DNA of 64,000 nt from Chrysoperla carnea (GCF_905475395.1 NC_058338.1:47031935-47095934), one strand, 5' to 3'; shown: positions 37,763-50,512, counted from the stretch's first letter. The notes: a model not told the origin generated them from the letters alone. Translations and numbers: made by a program.

Positions 37763-37863
37763 TTGCGAGCGCTTCATTTGAAAGTTAGGTAACAATTGCA
37801 TTCAATAATGAAGATAAATATTCGCAATCGCATACTACACAACATTCGTCCCATCACTAGTAT
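37763..37863 (-). mobile_element. hAT-like terminal fragment, second copy
   Basis: Inverse of 9626-9720: CGCTTCATTTGAAAGTTAG to ACATTCGTCCCATCACTAG. Diverged in the middle. Confidence 0.4.
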
Positions 37864-38378
37864 AGATGATAAAATTTTTGTTTTTGATTGAAAATATTTA
37901 TAATATGGGACATAAATCACTAATTTGTACAAAAAATAATGAACTTGAAATATGACATGGTACCTACCTATAATCTTCGTAATTTTTTTCGTACCAAGAA
38001 TGTAGAAATATAATAAATAATTCATTTAGTCAATTTTGCATGACGATAATTTTTTTGTAGGAAAACCTTGATAAACTATGCTCCATGGTCTGTTGATACA
38101 ATTCAAGTTTTTTTTTAATGCATTAAAAATATGGAGATATTTTATTTTTTATCTGCCATGTGATGTATTGAAACATTTCAATAAAGTAGGTATACAAAAC
38201 CTACATCATAGATATTTTCTGCAGATATCAAGGTTGCCACTTTCTTGATCCATTTATAAAAAAAAACCTTTAGACATAGACATAGACCTTTTCATTTTAA
38301 AAAATGACTACTTTTTGGACAGTTTCTTAAAAAACTAATGTGATAAAATGAATAACAAATATATTGTATCTTTGTCCA

Positions 38379-38730
38379 ACTTATTACTGTGTGTTTGAAA
38401 CAATAATGAATCGTAATTGAAATGAAAAGGTCTTTGCCAATTGCCAAAAATGTAATGTATATGATTTTTGGAATTTATATGCCAATGAAGTTAAGCTATA
38501 CAAAATTTTTTTGATATATTTATTTTTTGCACAAAGAAAATAATTTGCAGTTTAACTTATTACTGTGTGTTTGAAACAATAATGAATCGTAATTGAAATG
38601 AAAAGGTCTTTGCCAATTGCCAAAAATGTAATGTATATGATTTTTGGAATTTATATGCCAATGAAGTTAAGCTATACAAAATTTTCTTGATATATTTATT
38701 TTTTGCACAAAGAAAATAATTTGCAGTTTA
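38379..38730 (+). repeat. Recent tandem duplication, 176-bp unit
   Basis: TTATTACTGTGTGTTTGAAA starts at 38381 and again at 38557. The two 176-bp units differ at one visible base (T-run versus TTTTC before TTGATATATT). This is either a very young duplication or an assembly duplication. Confidence 0.85.
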
Positions 38731-39017
38731 AGTGGCGGTTTATGAATAATTAATTTCAAACCTAAAGTATTTTTATATTTTATGAATGCCATATTTTTAC
38801 AATTCCGTAATGCCAATGTTTCAGAAAATATAAATTGTCTTTTTTGATTTCTTTCTATTTGTTTAAAAATAATAGTCTTGCTATCTCGGTAATGTGTTGA
38901 TATGTCAAAAGCTAATAAAAATATCATTGCTTTGGCAAATTTTGAAACAAATTTACGTTTGATTTCATAAGAAAAATATGAAATAGGTATGTGAATTAGC
39001 AATATACCTATACACAT
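38667..39017 (-). CDS. Longest repeat-free ORF, 116 codons, unrecognised
   Basis: The ATG at 39017 opens a 116-codon frame on the minus strand. The first 25 residues are hydrophobic and could be a membrane anchor or signal; the rest is basic (Lys/Arg/Ile-rich). The 3' third runs into the second unit of a 176-bp tandem duplication, so its end may have changed recently. No motif or family is recognised and no splice signals are obvious. By my estimate an ORF this long would appear by chance roughly once in several such windows, so it may be spurious. Confidence 0.2.
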   Translation of the reverse strand: MCIGILLIHIPISYFSYEIKRKFVSKFAKAMIFLLAFDISTHYRDSKTIIFKQIERNQKRQFIFSETLALRNCKNMAFIKYKNTLGLKLIIHKPPLKLQIIFFVQKINISRKFCIA

Positions 39018-39130
39018 TGCGTATTTCAATTCACCATATTTTGATAATGTAATTATTATTTAAAGCATTTGGTGTAAGCACAACACAACCTCCATATACA
39101 GACTAAAACGGAAGTTGTATGAGCAGGTAT

Positions 39131-39379
39131 ACAGGGTGTCTGTTATTGATAGCAGAAAATTATACCAATAAATTAAGCTTATCAAGACAAATGGAAAAGC
39201 TTTTTACCAAATTTCGATCTGAGGTCTGATTCGGGAAATGTAGCTAAGGGAAAAATAGAAAGATTTATGAATTCACAAACCTATCATATTCATTAAATTA
39301 GTAGGTGTCACTTTAGAATATAGAAGGGACTATCATAATACAATAATTGATTGTAAATTGGTTTAAATGGGTAGCGAAG
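39131..39379 (+). repeat. Dispersed repeat F, copy 1
   Basis: Begins ACAGGGTGTCTGTTATTGAT and runs about 250 bp to TTGGTTTAAATGGGTAG. It is matched in inverse orientation at 55258-55506 over its whole length. An ACAGGGTGT end is common in short arthropod repeats. Non-coding. Confidence 0.65.
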
Positions 39380-41201
39380 GCTTGGCGTCACCGGGCAATA
39401 TTACTTTTTTTTATCCAAAGCACAACATTTTGCATCCCAATACAATCAAATTTATGCTCCTAATATTTCTTATCTCTAATTTGGAATTGATAAATAAATG
39501 TTTGCCATAACGTAGGTATAAATAACTGAATTTCTGTAATAACTTATAAATTGATAAAAAATTATTTGCTTTTTTTTTAAAGCGCATCAACTCTTTTTCA
39601 ATGTCCGAACAAAGATAATCTTTTCCCTATCAAACAAACGCCAAAATATAAAATAAATTTTAAGTTAAGAACATCAAAAACATATCGTGCAATACGTCTA
39701 TATTATGCGTATGTATATAGAAGTACCTACATAGTATATCTATATTAATTAGGTACTATTTATAGCCTGTATAAAAGGTTAAAACTGATATTATCAATTT
39801 ATGAGTATAGATTATTAAAATGGTTTAGGAAAACACAAAGCAAAATATTAAAAATTAATGATGATATCAATTTCCGCTTAACATTTTATTTTTCTTTTAA
39901 TAGACTTGATAGCAGTATCAGTTCTTGTATCAGTTGAAAATCAAATAAACTTTGTATTTTATAATAATTAGCAAATTATATACGAATACTTATTAGTAAT
40001 AAAAAGCTATTATCAATATTACTCATTGGAGCCGTAATTATTACATTTTACACTTGTCTAGAATTAGTAATTATTCAGAAAAGGAATTTTGTTTTTTACT
40101 TTACCATTCTACTTTTTAAGAATTACCTATATTTTTATTACAGAATACTCCTGCTTGGCTGTTCTGATTGGCGTCAAACATTATAATTTTTAAGAATCCT
40201 CTTAAATATTCATTGGTGGAAAACAAATTTATAAAGAAAATCGGTTTTCCAGATAATACAGAAAATAATTAAAAGTTAATACTTTTTATGGGCTCTATAA
40301 ACATCATCTAATAATCTGAGATAGTTTATAGAAAGAAGTCAAAAATAGCAAGATTATTTATTTCGTTAACTACGATTTACGTATATATCACAATAGTTAT
40401 CTATCAACCAACACTGACAAAGCCATAAGGACTTCACACTATACAATATATACGAATTTGACGTTTAAGTTTTTCCTGAAAACCCGGATAAAACGACATT
40501 TTCTAAAAATGAAACCTAGCTAGATCGATTTTTCGCCTCCGAAATATCCTGTATAATAAATTTCATGAAAATCGTTAAAGCCGTTTCCTAGATTATTGAT
40601 ATATCCAAGAATTGTTCGTTTAAATATATAAGATTAGTTTAAAAGATATTATTCATCAATTACCTTCTACACCATTGTTGGAATTTTGCAAAAATTTCTT
40701 CAATGTGTCATGTATTTTAAGCGCTTGTACAAATGTTGATAAAATTAACATTCAAACGAATAAGCTGATATAACAAAATAATAAAATAGCTATTAATTTA
40801 TTTTATGAAATCTCACGTTTATTTGATTACATGATTTTTTTCAATAAAATTTTCAATATCACTTTTTAATTTTTAATGATTGAATTCGGTAATTTGATTC
40901 TGACAACGTCCTTAAAAATAAGAATATAAAACTTATTAATTTTATTTTTATCATAAAATTTCATCGAAACACTGTGGTTTGTGTATTACTCATGGGCGAA
41001 TATTATCTATCTGTTTTATTTGAAGCAGCAGCCAATTTCTAAATAGACTAAATCTAAAATTTGACTTTTTGACTCGTTCAATATTATCATTTAATTATTC
41101 CACTCAATGAACTTATTTATAAAAATTGTGGTAGTTCGCTGAGTTAATATTATAGCAATGATCGACTTTGTGAACTTTCCAAGTTAATCATATGAACATT
41201 T
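39380..41201. other. Intergenic
   Basis: Besides repeat E, a transposon-like tail (40555-40640, TTCATGAAAATCGTTAAAGC) is visible. No gene. Confidence 0.55.
40178..40258 (-). repeat. Dispersed repeat E, copy 2
   Basis: GGCGTCAAACATTATAATTT to AAAATCGGTTTTCC is the inverse of 15775-15850. Confidence 0.5.
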
Positions 41202-41376
41202 ACCACTTTTTACCCGACGTTCAAGGAGTGGTTATGTTGTGTTCCAAACAATCCAGCTGAAAATTTCTTCATGGAAGGGTTATTGGAAAAAATGTCACAA
41301 GCAAAAGTTGTTCTACTTGTAGGGGGAGACCTCACAGAACCCGTAAATTTAGCCTTGACTTACAATAATCTTTAAA
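41202..41376 (+). pseudogene. Coding-like segment upstream of 41.6 kb, unrecognised
   Basis: One frame is open from 41196 to TAA at 41374-41376 and reads with coding-like composition: FKEWLCCVPNNPAENFFMEG followed by a hydrophobic VVLLVGGDL block. There is no ATG at its start. A weak donor (CCC|GTAAAT) lies at about 41342. It may be an exon of the same unit as the 41600-41724 segment, but the phases do not join with any splice pair I tried. Unrecognised. Confidence 0.25.
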
Positions 41377-41599
41377 AATTAATTCATACTCTGAACTGAT
41401 AAGAGATAGAGGAAAACTTTAAATTAAAAGTTGTTCTTTATAAAATAACACACAACTTTTGTAGGAAATATTTTTTCGTTAACATAATAAATACGATAGA
41501 AAAGGAAAGTAAAAATCTGTCTTATACTCTTAAGAAACTGTGGACTTTCGCCGAAATTATATGGTTGACGAAAAAATGGCTTGACGAAAATATTGTCAG

Positions 41600-41724
41600 C
41601 TGGATTGTTAAAAATGGGTCTGTGGACTTCGCAACTACAAGAAAGAAGAGTGCATAGAAAACCTATGCAAATATGGTCTGGCAATGGAATGGAACCACCA
41701 CCTCAAACAGCACAACCTATGTAG
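41600..41724 (+). CDS. Candidate 3'-terminal exon or gene remnant, unrecognised
   Basis: After an AG at 41598-41599 the frame reads 41 codons to TAG (41722-41724). The peptide has coding-like composition, including GLWTSQLQERRVHRKPMQIW and then PPPQTAQPM. An AATAAA follows at 41759-41764, as expected of a last exon. The same stretch is also open in a second plus frame (41403-41659, no ATG) and on the minus strand (41424-41684), so the frame choice rests on composition. No convincing upstream exon with matching phase was found. The pyrimidine tract before the AG is poor. It could equally be a fragment of a retrocopy or transposon gene. No family recognised. Confidence 0.3.
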
Positions 41725-41764
41725 TATAGTTATACTGTTATCTGTGATTTTCGTTGTAAATAAA

Positions 41765-42857
41765 AAGTTTTATAATATTTATATTACAAAATTTTATAAT
41801 TTACTTTTATGACATCTGGAAGAGGTATTATACCATCGTTAATTAATACAAGAAAAAATTACAGAGAAAATAGTAGGTACACGATAGGACGTTAAAAGAC
41901 GGTACAGCCATTTTCGTAACTCGAACTCAATTATTTCTAGTTTGGAACAAGAATTCCTGTAGAGCGAGAATCAATCGAATATTTTGAGATACACAGAAGG
42001 TATAAGTGGCCCCCGAAAATGAGGGCCCTACCGTGACCTTCACAGTGGCCTTCTTAAATCAAAAAACAAGGTCTAGTGAACACGTGAATCAAGTTTCGTC
42101 GCTTGAACCCTATCTACAAATTAATTCCCCTTAGCATATAGACTAATAGATTTTTGTATGAATAAAAAACATAATTTGTGTTTCAAATGTTAATTAATTT
42201 TTTTTACGTTAAAATAGTTACAAAACGTAGTAGAAATAGTTTTTCGTAATTGAAGATATTTTTCCATTAAGTTGTTTCTCCCAAATTTTTAGTTATTATT
42301 TTTAATAGTCGGGGCTGGGAAGAGCGAAGTCGTCTAGCTAAATAATAATGTATCTCCAAATTATGATTTTTAACAAAAATAGCTGATATTTCTTATTATT
42401 ATTGATAAACGTGTATTCATTTCCCTCATCTTCATTTAATTGCTATTTTCTAGAGTTTCCAAGTCCAAAGTGCATACACTTGACCCAAATGTCTGACTCT
42501 ATATTAATGTATATTCTCTCTCATACTATACGTTTAGTATAAGTAGGTAGCATTATCTAGCATGCAATATTATTTCTAAACCATAAAAACGCTATATATA
42601 AAATCTCTTCCTTATTAACATCCTGATATCAAGCCATTGTTTTATCCCGAAAATTTATTAAAATTTAACGTATAAGCTCTTGAGAACAATTAAATAAATA
42701 CTTAAATTTAACTTTAACTTCAACATCAACATCATTAAGGTATTAAATTTTTTTAAGGCTTGTTTTACTTGGATATACAAATATCTCTTTTTTAAATTTG
42801 ATTGATTTGATTTTTTATTTATTGGATTTTTATAAACTATTGTTAAGCTGTTGTAGC
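41765..42857. other. Intergenic
   Basis: A GC-richer block at 41930-42130 looks like repeat debris; no coding frame. Confidence 0.55.
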
Positions 42858-43325
42858 GCGAATAATTGACTGAATTAATTGTTGAAATACCCTGTACAAA
42901 AAGGGTTGAATGTTAGTGTTTTATTCTAATTTGCACCATCACGGGTAAACAGTGATGTTTACGAAAAAATGTTTCAAACAAAATTTTTGTATTTTTTTTA
43001 TAAGGAACATTTTTGATATTGAAACTTTAATTCTATCTCTTACGGTTTACAAGATGGGTCCTGCGGCCACAAGACCTATGTTGCTCATTTACGAACTCAA
43101 TCTTACACTTAACGTCCGGAGCACACTATAATTTCAGCTTGATATGTCTTTTCGTTTTTGAGTTATCGTGTTCATAGACTGCCGAACAGACGGATAGAGA
43201 GACATATAAGAAATGGACTAATTAGGTGATTTTATGAACATACGGCCAAAATTTTGTTCGTAACCTCAATATTTTTAAGCGTTATAAACTTGGGACTAAA
43301 CTTAGTATACCCATATATATAATAC
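42858..43325 (+). repeat. Dispersed repeat family A, copy 3
   Basis: Same order of hallmarks, from AATTGACTGAATTAATTG to GCGTTATAAACTTGGGAC. It ends just before the candidate minus-strand exon at 43442. Confidence 0.7.
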
Positions 43326-43441
43326 TATAACATATGGACCAAGTAAGTGTGTTAATTTTGCAACAACAAATTCTTCCTTCTCTATTAGAGTCACGGAACT
43401 CACGCAATCATGGCGCTTATTCTTTATAAACGCAAATACCA

Positions 43442-43623
43442 TCATTTCAGATGGATTTCACCAATATAACAGATATACCCTAGAACTTTTGCAACCGCCT
43501 CTTGGACGACTGGTGATTTATAGTGTTTTTGATGAATGTATCCATCTACGTTCTCGTTATTTATAACAACGATAGATCGAGCCGAAGAACTACCTCGAAT
43601 AACAAACACGCATTTTACAGATT
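43442..43623 (-). pseudogene. Candidate exon, minus strand, unrecognised
   Basis: On the minus strand a good acceptor (pyrimidine tract TTCTTTATTTCTTAG) is followed at 43623 by an open frame to TGA at 43442-43444, about 60 codons. The peptide has coding-like composition (for example VFVIRGSSSARSIVVINNEN and GYIHQKHYKSPVVQEAVAK). No ATG and no upstream exon of matching phase were found within 1 kb. Repeat A copy 3 lies just downstream. It may be a surviving exon of a broken gene or of a transposon. No family recognised. Confidence 0.3.
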
Positions 43624-43803
43624 CTAAGAAATAAAGAACTTGAAACTAAGGAACTATAAAAAGAATATAGTTTAAGAAACTAAAAAACACACTTGTTGCT
43701 TGTTTTAAGTATACATATATGTATAGTAAGGTTATCGGTAGTATAATAAATGTATATAACTGATAATGTCCTATGCATGGGTATGATATTAGAGAGTTAC
43801 ATA

Positions 43804-43827
43804 CAAACATACATACATACATACAGG
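43804..43827 (+). repeat. ACAT microsatellite
   Basis: CAAACATACATACATACATA run. Confidence 0.7.
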
Positions 43828-44083
43828 TGAAGCTAATATAAGCGTGTTAAAAAAACGTCTTTAGTGATAGATTTTTATTTTCATAACTTCTCAATCTGCC
43901 TCAGTAACGGCCAGACCCCCACAGATCATATCTACCTCACATTGTCTTTAATATACCTAAATCAATTAGTGGTATGAACTTATAGTTGTAAAATAATATA
44001 TCACTTTCACTTTGGAAATACCTATTACAGTTTACATACACATTATTGAAGTGAAGCTAATTATCCGATTATACGATATTATT

Positions 44084-44108
44084 ACTAATTATTATTATTA
44101 TTATTATT
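44084..44108 (+). repeat. ATT microsatellite
   Basis: About seven consecutive ATT units. Confidence 0.7.
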
Positions 44109-44243
44109 GTAATTTTATTTATAAAAACAATATAAAAGACAAACATATTATTTAATGTAAATATAATTATTACATAAAATAAATAATAATTATATTACTT
44201 AATAAAAGAAAGACACTTTGTAAGTAATATCAAAATACTAAAG

Positions 44244-44706
44244 ATGATTCAATATATTAGAGAAGAAAACTATTCAGGAGATATGCAAGGATTGAATAAT
44301 ATTAGGGATTTCAATAAAACTTTATATATACATTTTTTGATTAACAAAGTTTCCAAAAATTTCTAGATAGCCGGTCTTTTTATTATTATTTTATCGTTCA
44401 AAGTTGGCTGAAAAAATGATGAATCATATAGGTTATCCTTTTCAATTGGATATTTCTATATCAAAAAATCTAGAGAGTGTGATGAAAAACTATCGAAAAT
44501 ATTTATACAATCTTATAGTTTAAAATAATACCATAAAAATATAAGGTTGTCGATGATATAAAAACAAAATTTTAATTTAATTACTAGTTCATCGGAGATC
44601 CATCATTTGATGAACAGGTACGACTATAGTTAGAGTATTGATGATTGATGAGAGATGAGAGATATCTATATTATCAAATTTATAAGCAACACTTGCACAC
44701 AATATA
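44244..44706 (+). pseudogene. Coding repeat family G, copy 1 (broken gene of a small unrecognised protein)
   Basis: ATG 44244 opens a frame that reads MIQYIREENYSGDMQGLNNI and continues to INKVSKN, then hits TAG. A 1-nt deletion near 44405 shifts the frame, after which KMMNHIGYPFQLDISISKNL follows. A copy on the opposite strand at 35.5-36.0 kb and a fragment at 32.4 kb carry the same peptide. An intact version would be about 105-120 residues, basic, rich in Ile, Asn and Tyr. Similarity between copies continues about 180 bp past the stop. The repeated unit is therefore larger than the ORF: either a transposon gene or a duplicated gene. I do not recognise the protein. Confidence 0.45.
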
Positions 44707-44947
44707 TTATACAGTGTGTCGCATTTAAGATGAAGACAACCTCACACTTTCAGGAATATATATTTGGAAATTTGCACAATATAGGGGGGTATGTTACATT
44801 TTTTAAGATAGGTAACAGAAACCTGAATGAAAACCTTTTTGATAATTTTCACTTGGAATGAAAACAACTTTAAAAAAAATTTTATAGGAAAGTAAACATA
44901 TTATCAATGGGATAAAAAAGAAAAAAACCAAGTGTCTCTATTCATAT

Positions 44948-45276
44948 AAGGGATGTACGAGCAGGGTAGATTTATGGTTGAAATAATTTTTATCTTATTT
45001 TCAACTTTGATGATGAATTAGTATATCTTTATAAATGTAATAGAAAAATAAGGATACACTCTTTCGATACCTGCCTTGGTTTACCAAATATCGAAAGCTG
45101 AATAATTAAAGAAAATATTCAATTTTCGATATTTTGAAAAATACGCCAGATATATCGAAAAATTTTATTCTTACTTTTCGTCTTATATCGTCAAGTTATA
45201 ACATAATTCACAATCAAAATTGAAAATATAAATTGTTTAAATTTGTGCCCCCACTACCGTGCTCATACATCCTTAA
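44948..45276. mobile_element. Family B MITE, copy 3
   Basis: Starts GGGATGTACGAGCAGGGTAG and ends CTACCGTGCTCATACATCC followed by TTAA. The left flank is degraded (ATAA). Ends correspond to copy 1, and the palindromic interior with CGATATTTTGAAAA is retained. Confidence 0.7.
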
Positions 45277-46842
45277 ACAAGTTATTATCGTTTATTTGTG
45301 CCGTATATTATTGAATTTTTTTATCAACATTTGTAAGAAAACCGCTCGGTATGTTTTAAGAACCGGTACATTATAGGCTACTCTTCTCTACATTTGCACA
45401 CAATTCTTTCTTTTTAATTAAACATTTATTTCATTTTTTTTATCATTGTCGAATGATTAACACAAAAGAAGGACCCGGAAATTAGATAATAAAATTTTAT
45501 TTTTAAAAAAATAATAGATATTGTTTTAATGAATTGATAATGAATATTTTTTATTGTTAAATATAAATTAAGCATGTAAATAAATTCTTTTTTTTTTCAA
45601 AATTAATAACACACAAAAATAATTAATTTTAAAAAAAATATTATTTACATTGAAGGAGAAATACTTATTTCTTATTGTGGTTGATTACAATTTTATATGA
45701 TAAATTATTTTTTTACGACCATGATGTTCAACAATACTGTGTATCAAAATTATACTATGCATACTTTTATAGCATGCAAATTTTCTGGAAAACATGCACA
45801 AATATAACACGACAAGTGATAGAATACGACTTCGTTATCGAGCCAAAACATAGTGTGAAATCAATTTTTTACCATCAACATCAAAAACTCCAAAAATATG
45901 AAGGACTTAAATGTAGTTACAAATAAAAAGAGAAAAAATAGCACGCGGTTACGTCATAACTTCTGACTGCTATAGAGACTATATATCAAAAGTTTGCAAG
46001 AAAAAGGCAGATAAAATTATTTAAGTTTATCAATCAATTCTAATTTTTAACAATAGTCTCCATCGGAGTTATAGGATTTTAAATTATTCGAATACTTGTA
46101 TGTATACCTAATCTGTTGTTTTTTGGAAAAAATGTTTTGAACAAAAATGTTTAGCCCTGCTTAAAGTTTTTTTTTTTTATTCGGCCTTCATTTTATGTTC
46201 AAGTTCGTTATACCAAGATAAGGCTCATTAATTCAAAAAAATGATTCGATATTAAATTCGCAAATTTTAACTGCTCTCACAGTCGGTATACAATAAACAG
46301 GTAAGGAGTCTCATGCTTCTATAGTTCTATAATAATAAACACTTATTTCCAACGAGTTTTAATCAAAACTTTCGCATGCAAGGCTTCCTTATATAAAAGC
46401 TTATTCTGAATAGCGGGTATAGAATTCGGGATGAAAATTCCACGTTCATTATGAATTAAAAACCATTAATTTTAACTGATAATATGCATTTAGAATTTTA
46501 TAGATAATAAAGGAACACGTCCACAATGCATAGAAAATCGTAGTGCAGGAGTTGCGTTAACTAAACGAATTCCCTCAGAGATGGAAAAAAAACACATAAA
46601 ATCGAAAGTTGAATTTTTATTTCGAAAACCAAGCGCCTAAAGAAAATATCAGAAGAGTAATTTTTGCTTAAAACTGATTAAAAAAAATAAACAAATTTTT
46701 TTTATTTTTATAAAATTCAAAATTTTATACAATGCGCACTCTTCTGTCCCTTGTTTATCTATCGATTTTTCTCATTAACGAACTTGGCCTTTCAAATACC
46801 AAAAACCTTCTTGATATCAAATTTTATTCAAATCGGACTTAA
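45277..46842. other. Intergenic
   Basis: AT-rich; the 83-codon frame at 45675-45926 has no motif. Confidence 0.6.
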
Positions 46843-47035
46843 ATTGCGACTGCTATAGAGAAGGTACAGAAACATCAAAACATAAACACATATATACATA
46901 TAATATTTAAATTTTAACGATGGTCATTCTTGATATCTATTATGTATGATCGACGAACATTTGAAGAAATTTTTTCGAAATTCCGCCATCAGTACAAAAG
47001 CAATAGCTCCATTTCCTTCGGAAATTCGCTAATGT
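46843..47035 (+). repeat. Dispersed repeat D, copy 2
   Basis: Same blocks as 16073-16285, same orientation, with moderate divergence. Non-coding. Confidence 0.55.
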
Positions 47036-50000
47036 TAGAATTTCTAGACTTTTTTCAGTTTGTTTGAAATATGTCTAAAAGTAAAACTTTTAGCCCAATG
47101 TTCGATGCATCATTTCGTTTTCTAAAATTTATTTTCTATTTTAAGCTCACCATAAAGTTTTCAGAAGTAGAATAGTAATTTCCATTTTTTTAGTTTTCAT
47201 TTTAATTATCTATAGATGTTAGCTAGGATTAGGATCATAGTCGAATTTATTAAATGTTTTTAGAATTATGTTTTGTTTATATTTTATTTATTGCTTTCGA
47301 TATTTAGCGTTAGGATGACCTCATTTTTAGTAACTTCACGAGACGTATTTAATCTAACATATCCTCTAATATATGCGCTAATATTGAATTAGTTGCATGG
47401 TCTGATAATAACTCGCTGTAATATAGGTTGGTTCATTAATTCTCTGATTACTATTCAAATTTACATTACATACCGAGAAATTTAATCAATTTGTCACGTT
47501 AATAAAGAAAGATTTTAAAGCCATTGATCTCAAATTTATGATCAAACTGATTCAATTTTTACTCCCCCTTTTAGCTTACATAAGTAGGCCTCAGAACCAA
47601 AAAAAAATGGTCAATTTCATTTTGAAAGTCTTTCAGACCCCCCGAAAGGAAGGGGAGGTGCATAAAGGAGTTTATTAAAAAAAAAATCTTAAATTTCGGG
47701 TTACTTTAGCTTTTTAAAATCTTTTAAAAGTTATCTGATTTACTTTACGATATAAACCCCCATCACTCCAATAGCGCGGAGGTTAAAACTAAAAAGTTCC
47801 GCTTTAAAATATCAGCTTTTAATCTTTTAACTCATGGTTATCTATTCTTCATGTTACGTCAAATATACTTTAAAAAAATCGATCTTAGAAAAAAATTGTT
47901 AGCTTCTCGTATGGAAAGTAGATATTGCACACTTCATAAGTAGTTGCCAAACATTCTTTCTTAGAGTCTGGCCTGATTTTCAGGCTTGATGCAAAATATT
48001 CTTCAATGAGATCAATGAGGTGAGTGTAAAAAGATATCAGAATAATGAGACCGATTAATTTTTGTATTTTCGAGGAAAAACGGTGCACAAAAAGGCGATA
48101 TTTATACGCATCGCAAAAGATAAGTTTTAATTTTTTTGCTTAACTGCATTCTTCTCGAAATACAAGCGTTTAAAAAAGAAAAATCAGAGTCACACATCGA
48201 AATTAGATAAGTTTTGAGAAAACATTATTGCGGAAGAAATTGTTTGAAACTTTTTGTAACGTTTTAAAAAAAATAGTCTTTTGTCATTTTTTCATAGGAT
48301 ACATACAACAATCGAGTAAAAATTACTCAAAGTTTAAAAAAAAACGATTTTCTCTAAGTGGTAAATGAAAGTGGGAGGATTTTATCAAGATATGTAACTC
48401 AATTTTTAAATTTTCATCACATAGGTATCCAATTATTTCATTTCAAGTTTTTAATCGAAAATCACATAGGTATACAACGAACAAGTTTAAATAGGTTCAA
48501 AAACCTAACAAAATTAAATCAAAAAATTTTTCTTTCTCCGATTTTCTTCTTAAAATTTGTAAAGATCAAATAAGATATGTTTAAAATAAAAATTTTAGGA
48601 GTAAAAAAAGGAGTATTATACTCCAAAACATTAAACTACTTAAATGATTTTCTATTTTAATAATTTTTTCGGTTTCCAACTTAAATTTTCTAATAAAATT
48701 TCAAAAAATTGAAATAATTTTAGAAAACTTACTAATCCAACAACAATACAAATTTGAACTAATTAAGATATTCCGCATTACTTCCAAAATAATTTAAACA
48801 TTCTACTAACAATATTTGTAAATATAAAAGAAAATAATAGACAAAAACTAAAATAAACAATAAAAAGGAAATAAAACATTCAACCACGCTTTTTTAAAAT
48901 AAAACGTTAAAATATAAATAAACAATAAAAATATAAATAAATATCTTACGTGCGCTTTAAAATATTCCAACAAAAAATCCCATAAACAACTTGAAAAACT
49001 TAATTTACCACAAAAGTTTAATAATAAATTTTAAATACGAATAATTAAGCGGGTACTTAAAGTTAATTAATTGTTTAAATGCGAAAAATTAAAAAATGTC
49101 AATTATTGTTTATCAACAATCACTTTAAGTTTTCATAGGAACCGCAAAAATACTAATAAACATTTACCTTCTACAAATAAAAAAATTAAAAGTAAATAAT
49201 AACAATAACAATAACAATAATGTCTTTATTAACATTGACCTAATCACACAGCTTAAATAAATAATAATAAAAAAAACTATTATAAACTCCCGGGTTATTG
49301 GACTACCACAGACTTAATATTAACTGACCAGACTGGTTATATACTTGGGAATAAATTCTGCTTTTATAATATATAGAAAGACAACATTTTATGACGTCAT
49401 TTTTTATTCAAAATAAATAGGTATGTATTTATTAACATTAATAATATAATCATCATTCCATTATTAAATGCATTCCATTGTTTCAATCAATATTCAACAA
49501 ATATGAAGGGGATAATTATGTTCAATATTTTGAAATTAGATATTAATTGTTAATATAGCAGCAGCTAATAAGTTTTTTATGCAGTTTTATGGTTTGTTTT
49601 TTTAGTTTGTTGTTGTGGTAATACTCATATTTAGTTGTCAATTTCATAGGCATCAACTTACTGGAGTAAATGAACAATTCATTTTGTGCTTTGAAGTCAT
49701 ATTAGATATCTTGATTTTTATGTATATATTTCTTAGTTTTCGGGGAACCAACAGGACATCTTTAGATACTTAACCAAATTAAGAGCTCAAAAATTAAATT
49801 TTGATTTCGTAATCAGTCGAGTTATCAGAATGTAATATAATATCTGATGAGACATTTACGAGCGAAATAATAAAGTAGTAGATTTTGTATAAATTTTAAT
49901 ATGGCAGGTGATTTTAATAGGGACTTTCAGAATAATCTAAAAGTTTCCTCAAGTTTGCTACTCATAAGAGATGGAAGAAAACATTAACTTAGAAAGTTTT

Positions 50001-50200
50001 TTCTAAAGACAAACATATTTAATTGGAAACATTTTTCTAGAATCTAATAATTTTGGAAGAAATTTGTAAAATTTGTTAAATAATAATTTTCTCTTATAGT
50101 TAAAACTAACTTCTACCTTTGTATCAAAAACGGAATCCAAAAATGTACTCTTACGTGTACTTAGATTTTCACATTCAATTTTTAGTTATTTGTTCAATTT
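47036..50200. other. Intergenic, very AT-rich
   Basis: A minus-strand frame at 47885-48088 has a fairly coding-like second half (SSLKIRPDSKKECLATTYEV) but no ATG and no good splice pair. AATAAC repeats lie at 49196-49219. Confidence 0.5.
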
Positions 50201-50262
50201 TTGAAAAAATGTTTCAAACAAAAGAGTTTGTTTTTTATAAGGAACAAATTTCTAAAACATTC
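50201..50262 (+). repeat. Family A, internal fragment
   Basis: AAAATGTTTCAAACAAAAG, a T-run and TATAAGGAACA match the middle of family A. The flanks do not match. Confidence 0.45.
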
Positions 50263-50512
50263 ATCTATCTATTGTCGACAACGAACCTGAGATGATATTA
50301 AATTATATTTTCAAAAATTGTCCTGCTTTGAGCCCCAAATTTAGTGTTTGAAATTTTTTTCTGCATTTTGTTACACTGCATCTAATATTTGTTCTATTAA
50401 TAAATTGATAATATTCAGGTTATTGACCAGCGCAATTGAGAAATATATTCCCGAAATCAAATACTAAACACCATTACCTCGAGTTATTGAAGTAATACCT
50501 TACATCAATTCA

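Noticed and set aside
47885..48088. Minus-strand frame with a partly coding-like end
   Set aside because: No ATG, no convincing acceptor-donor pair, no family.
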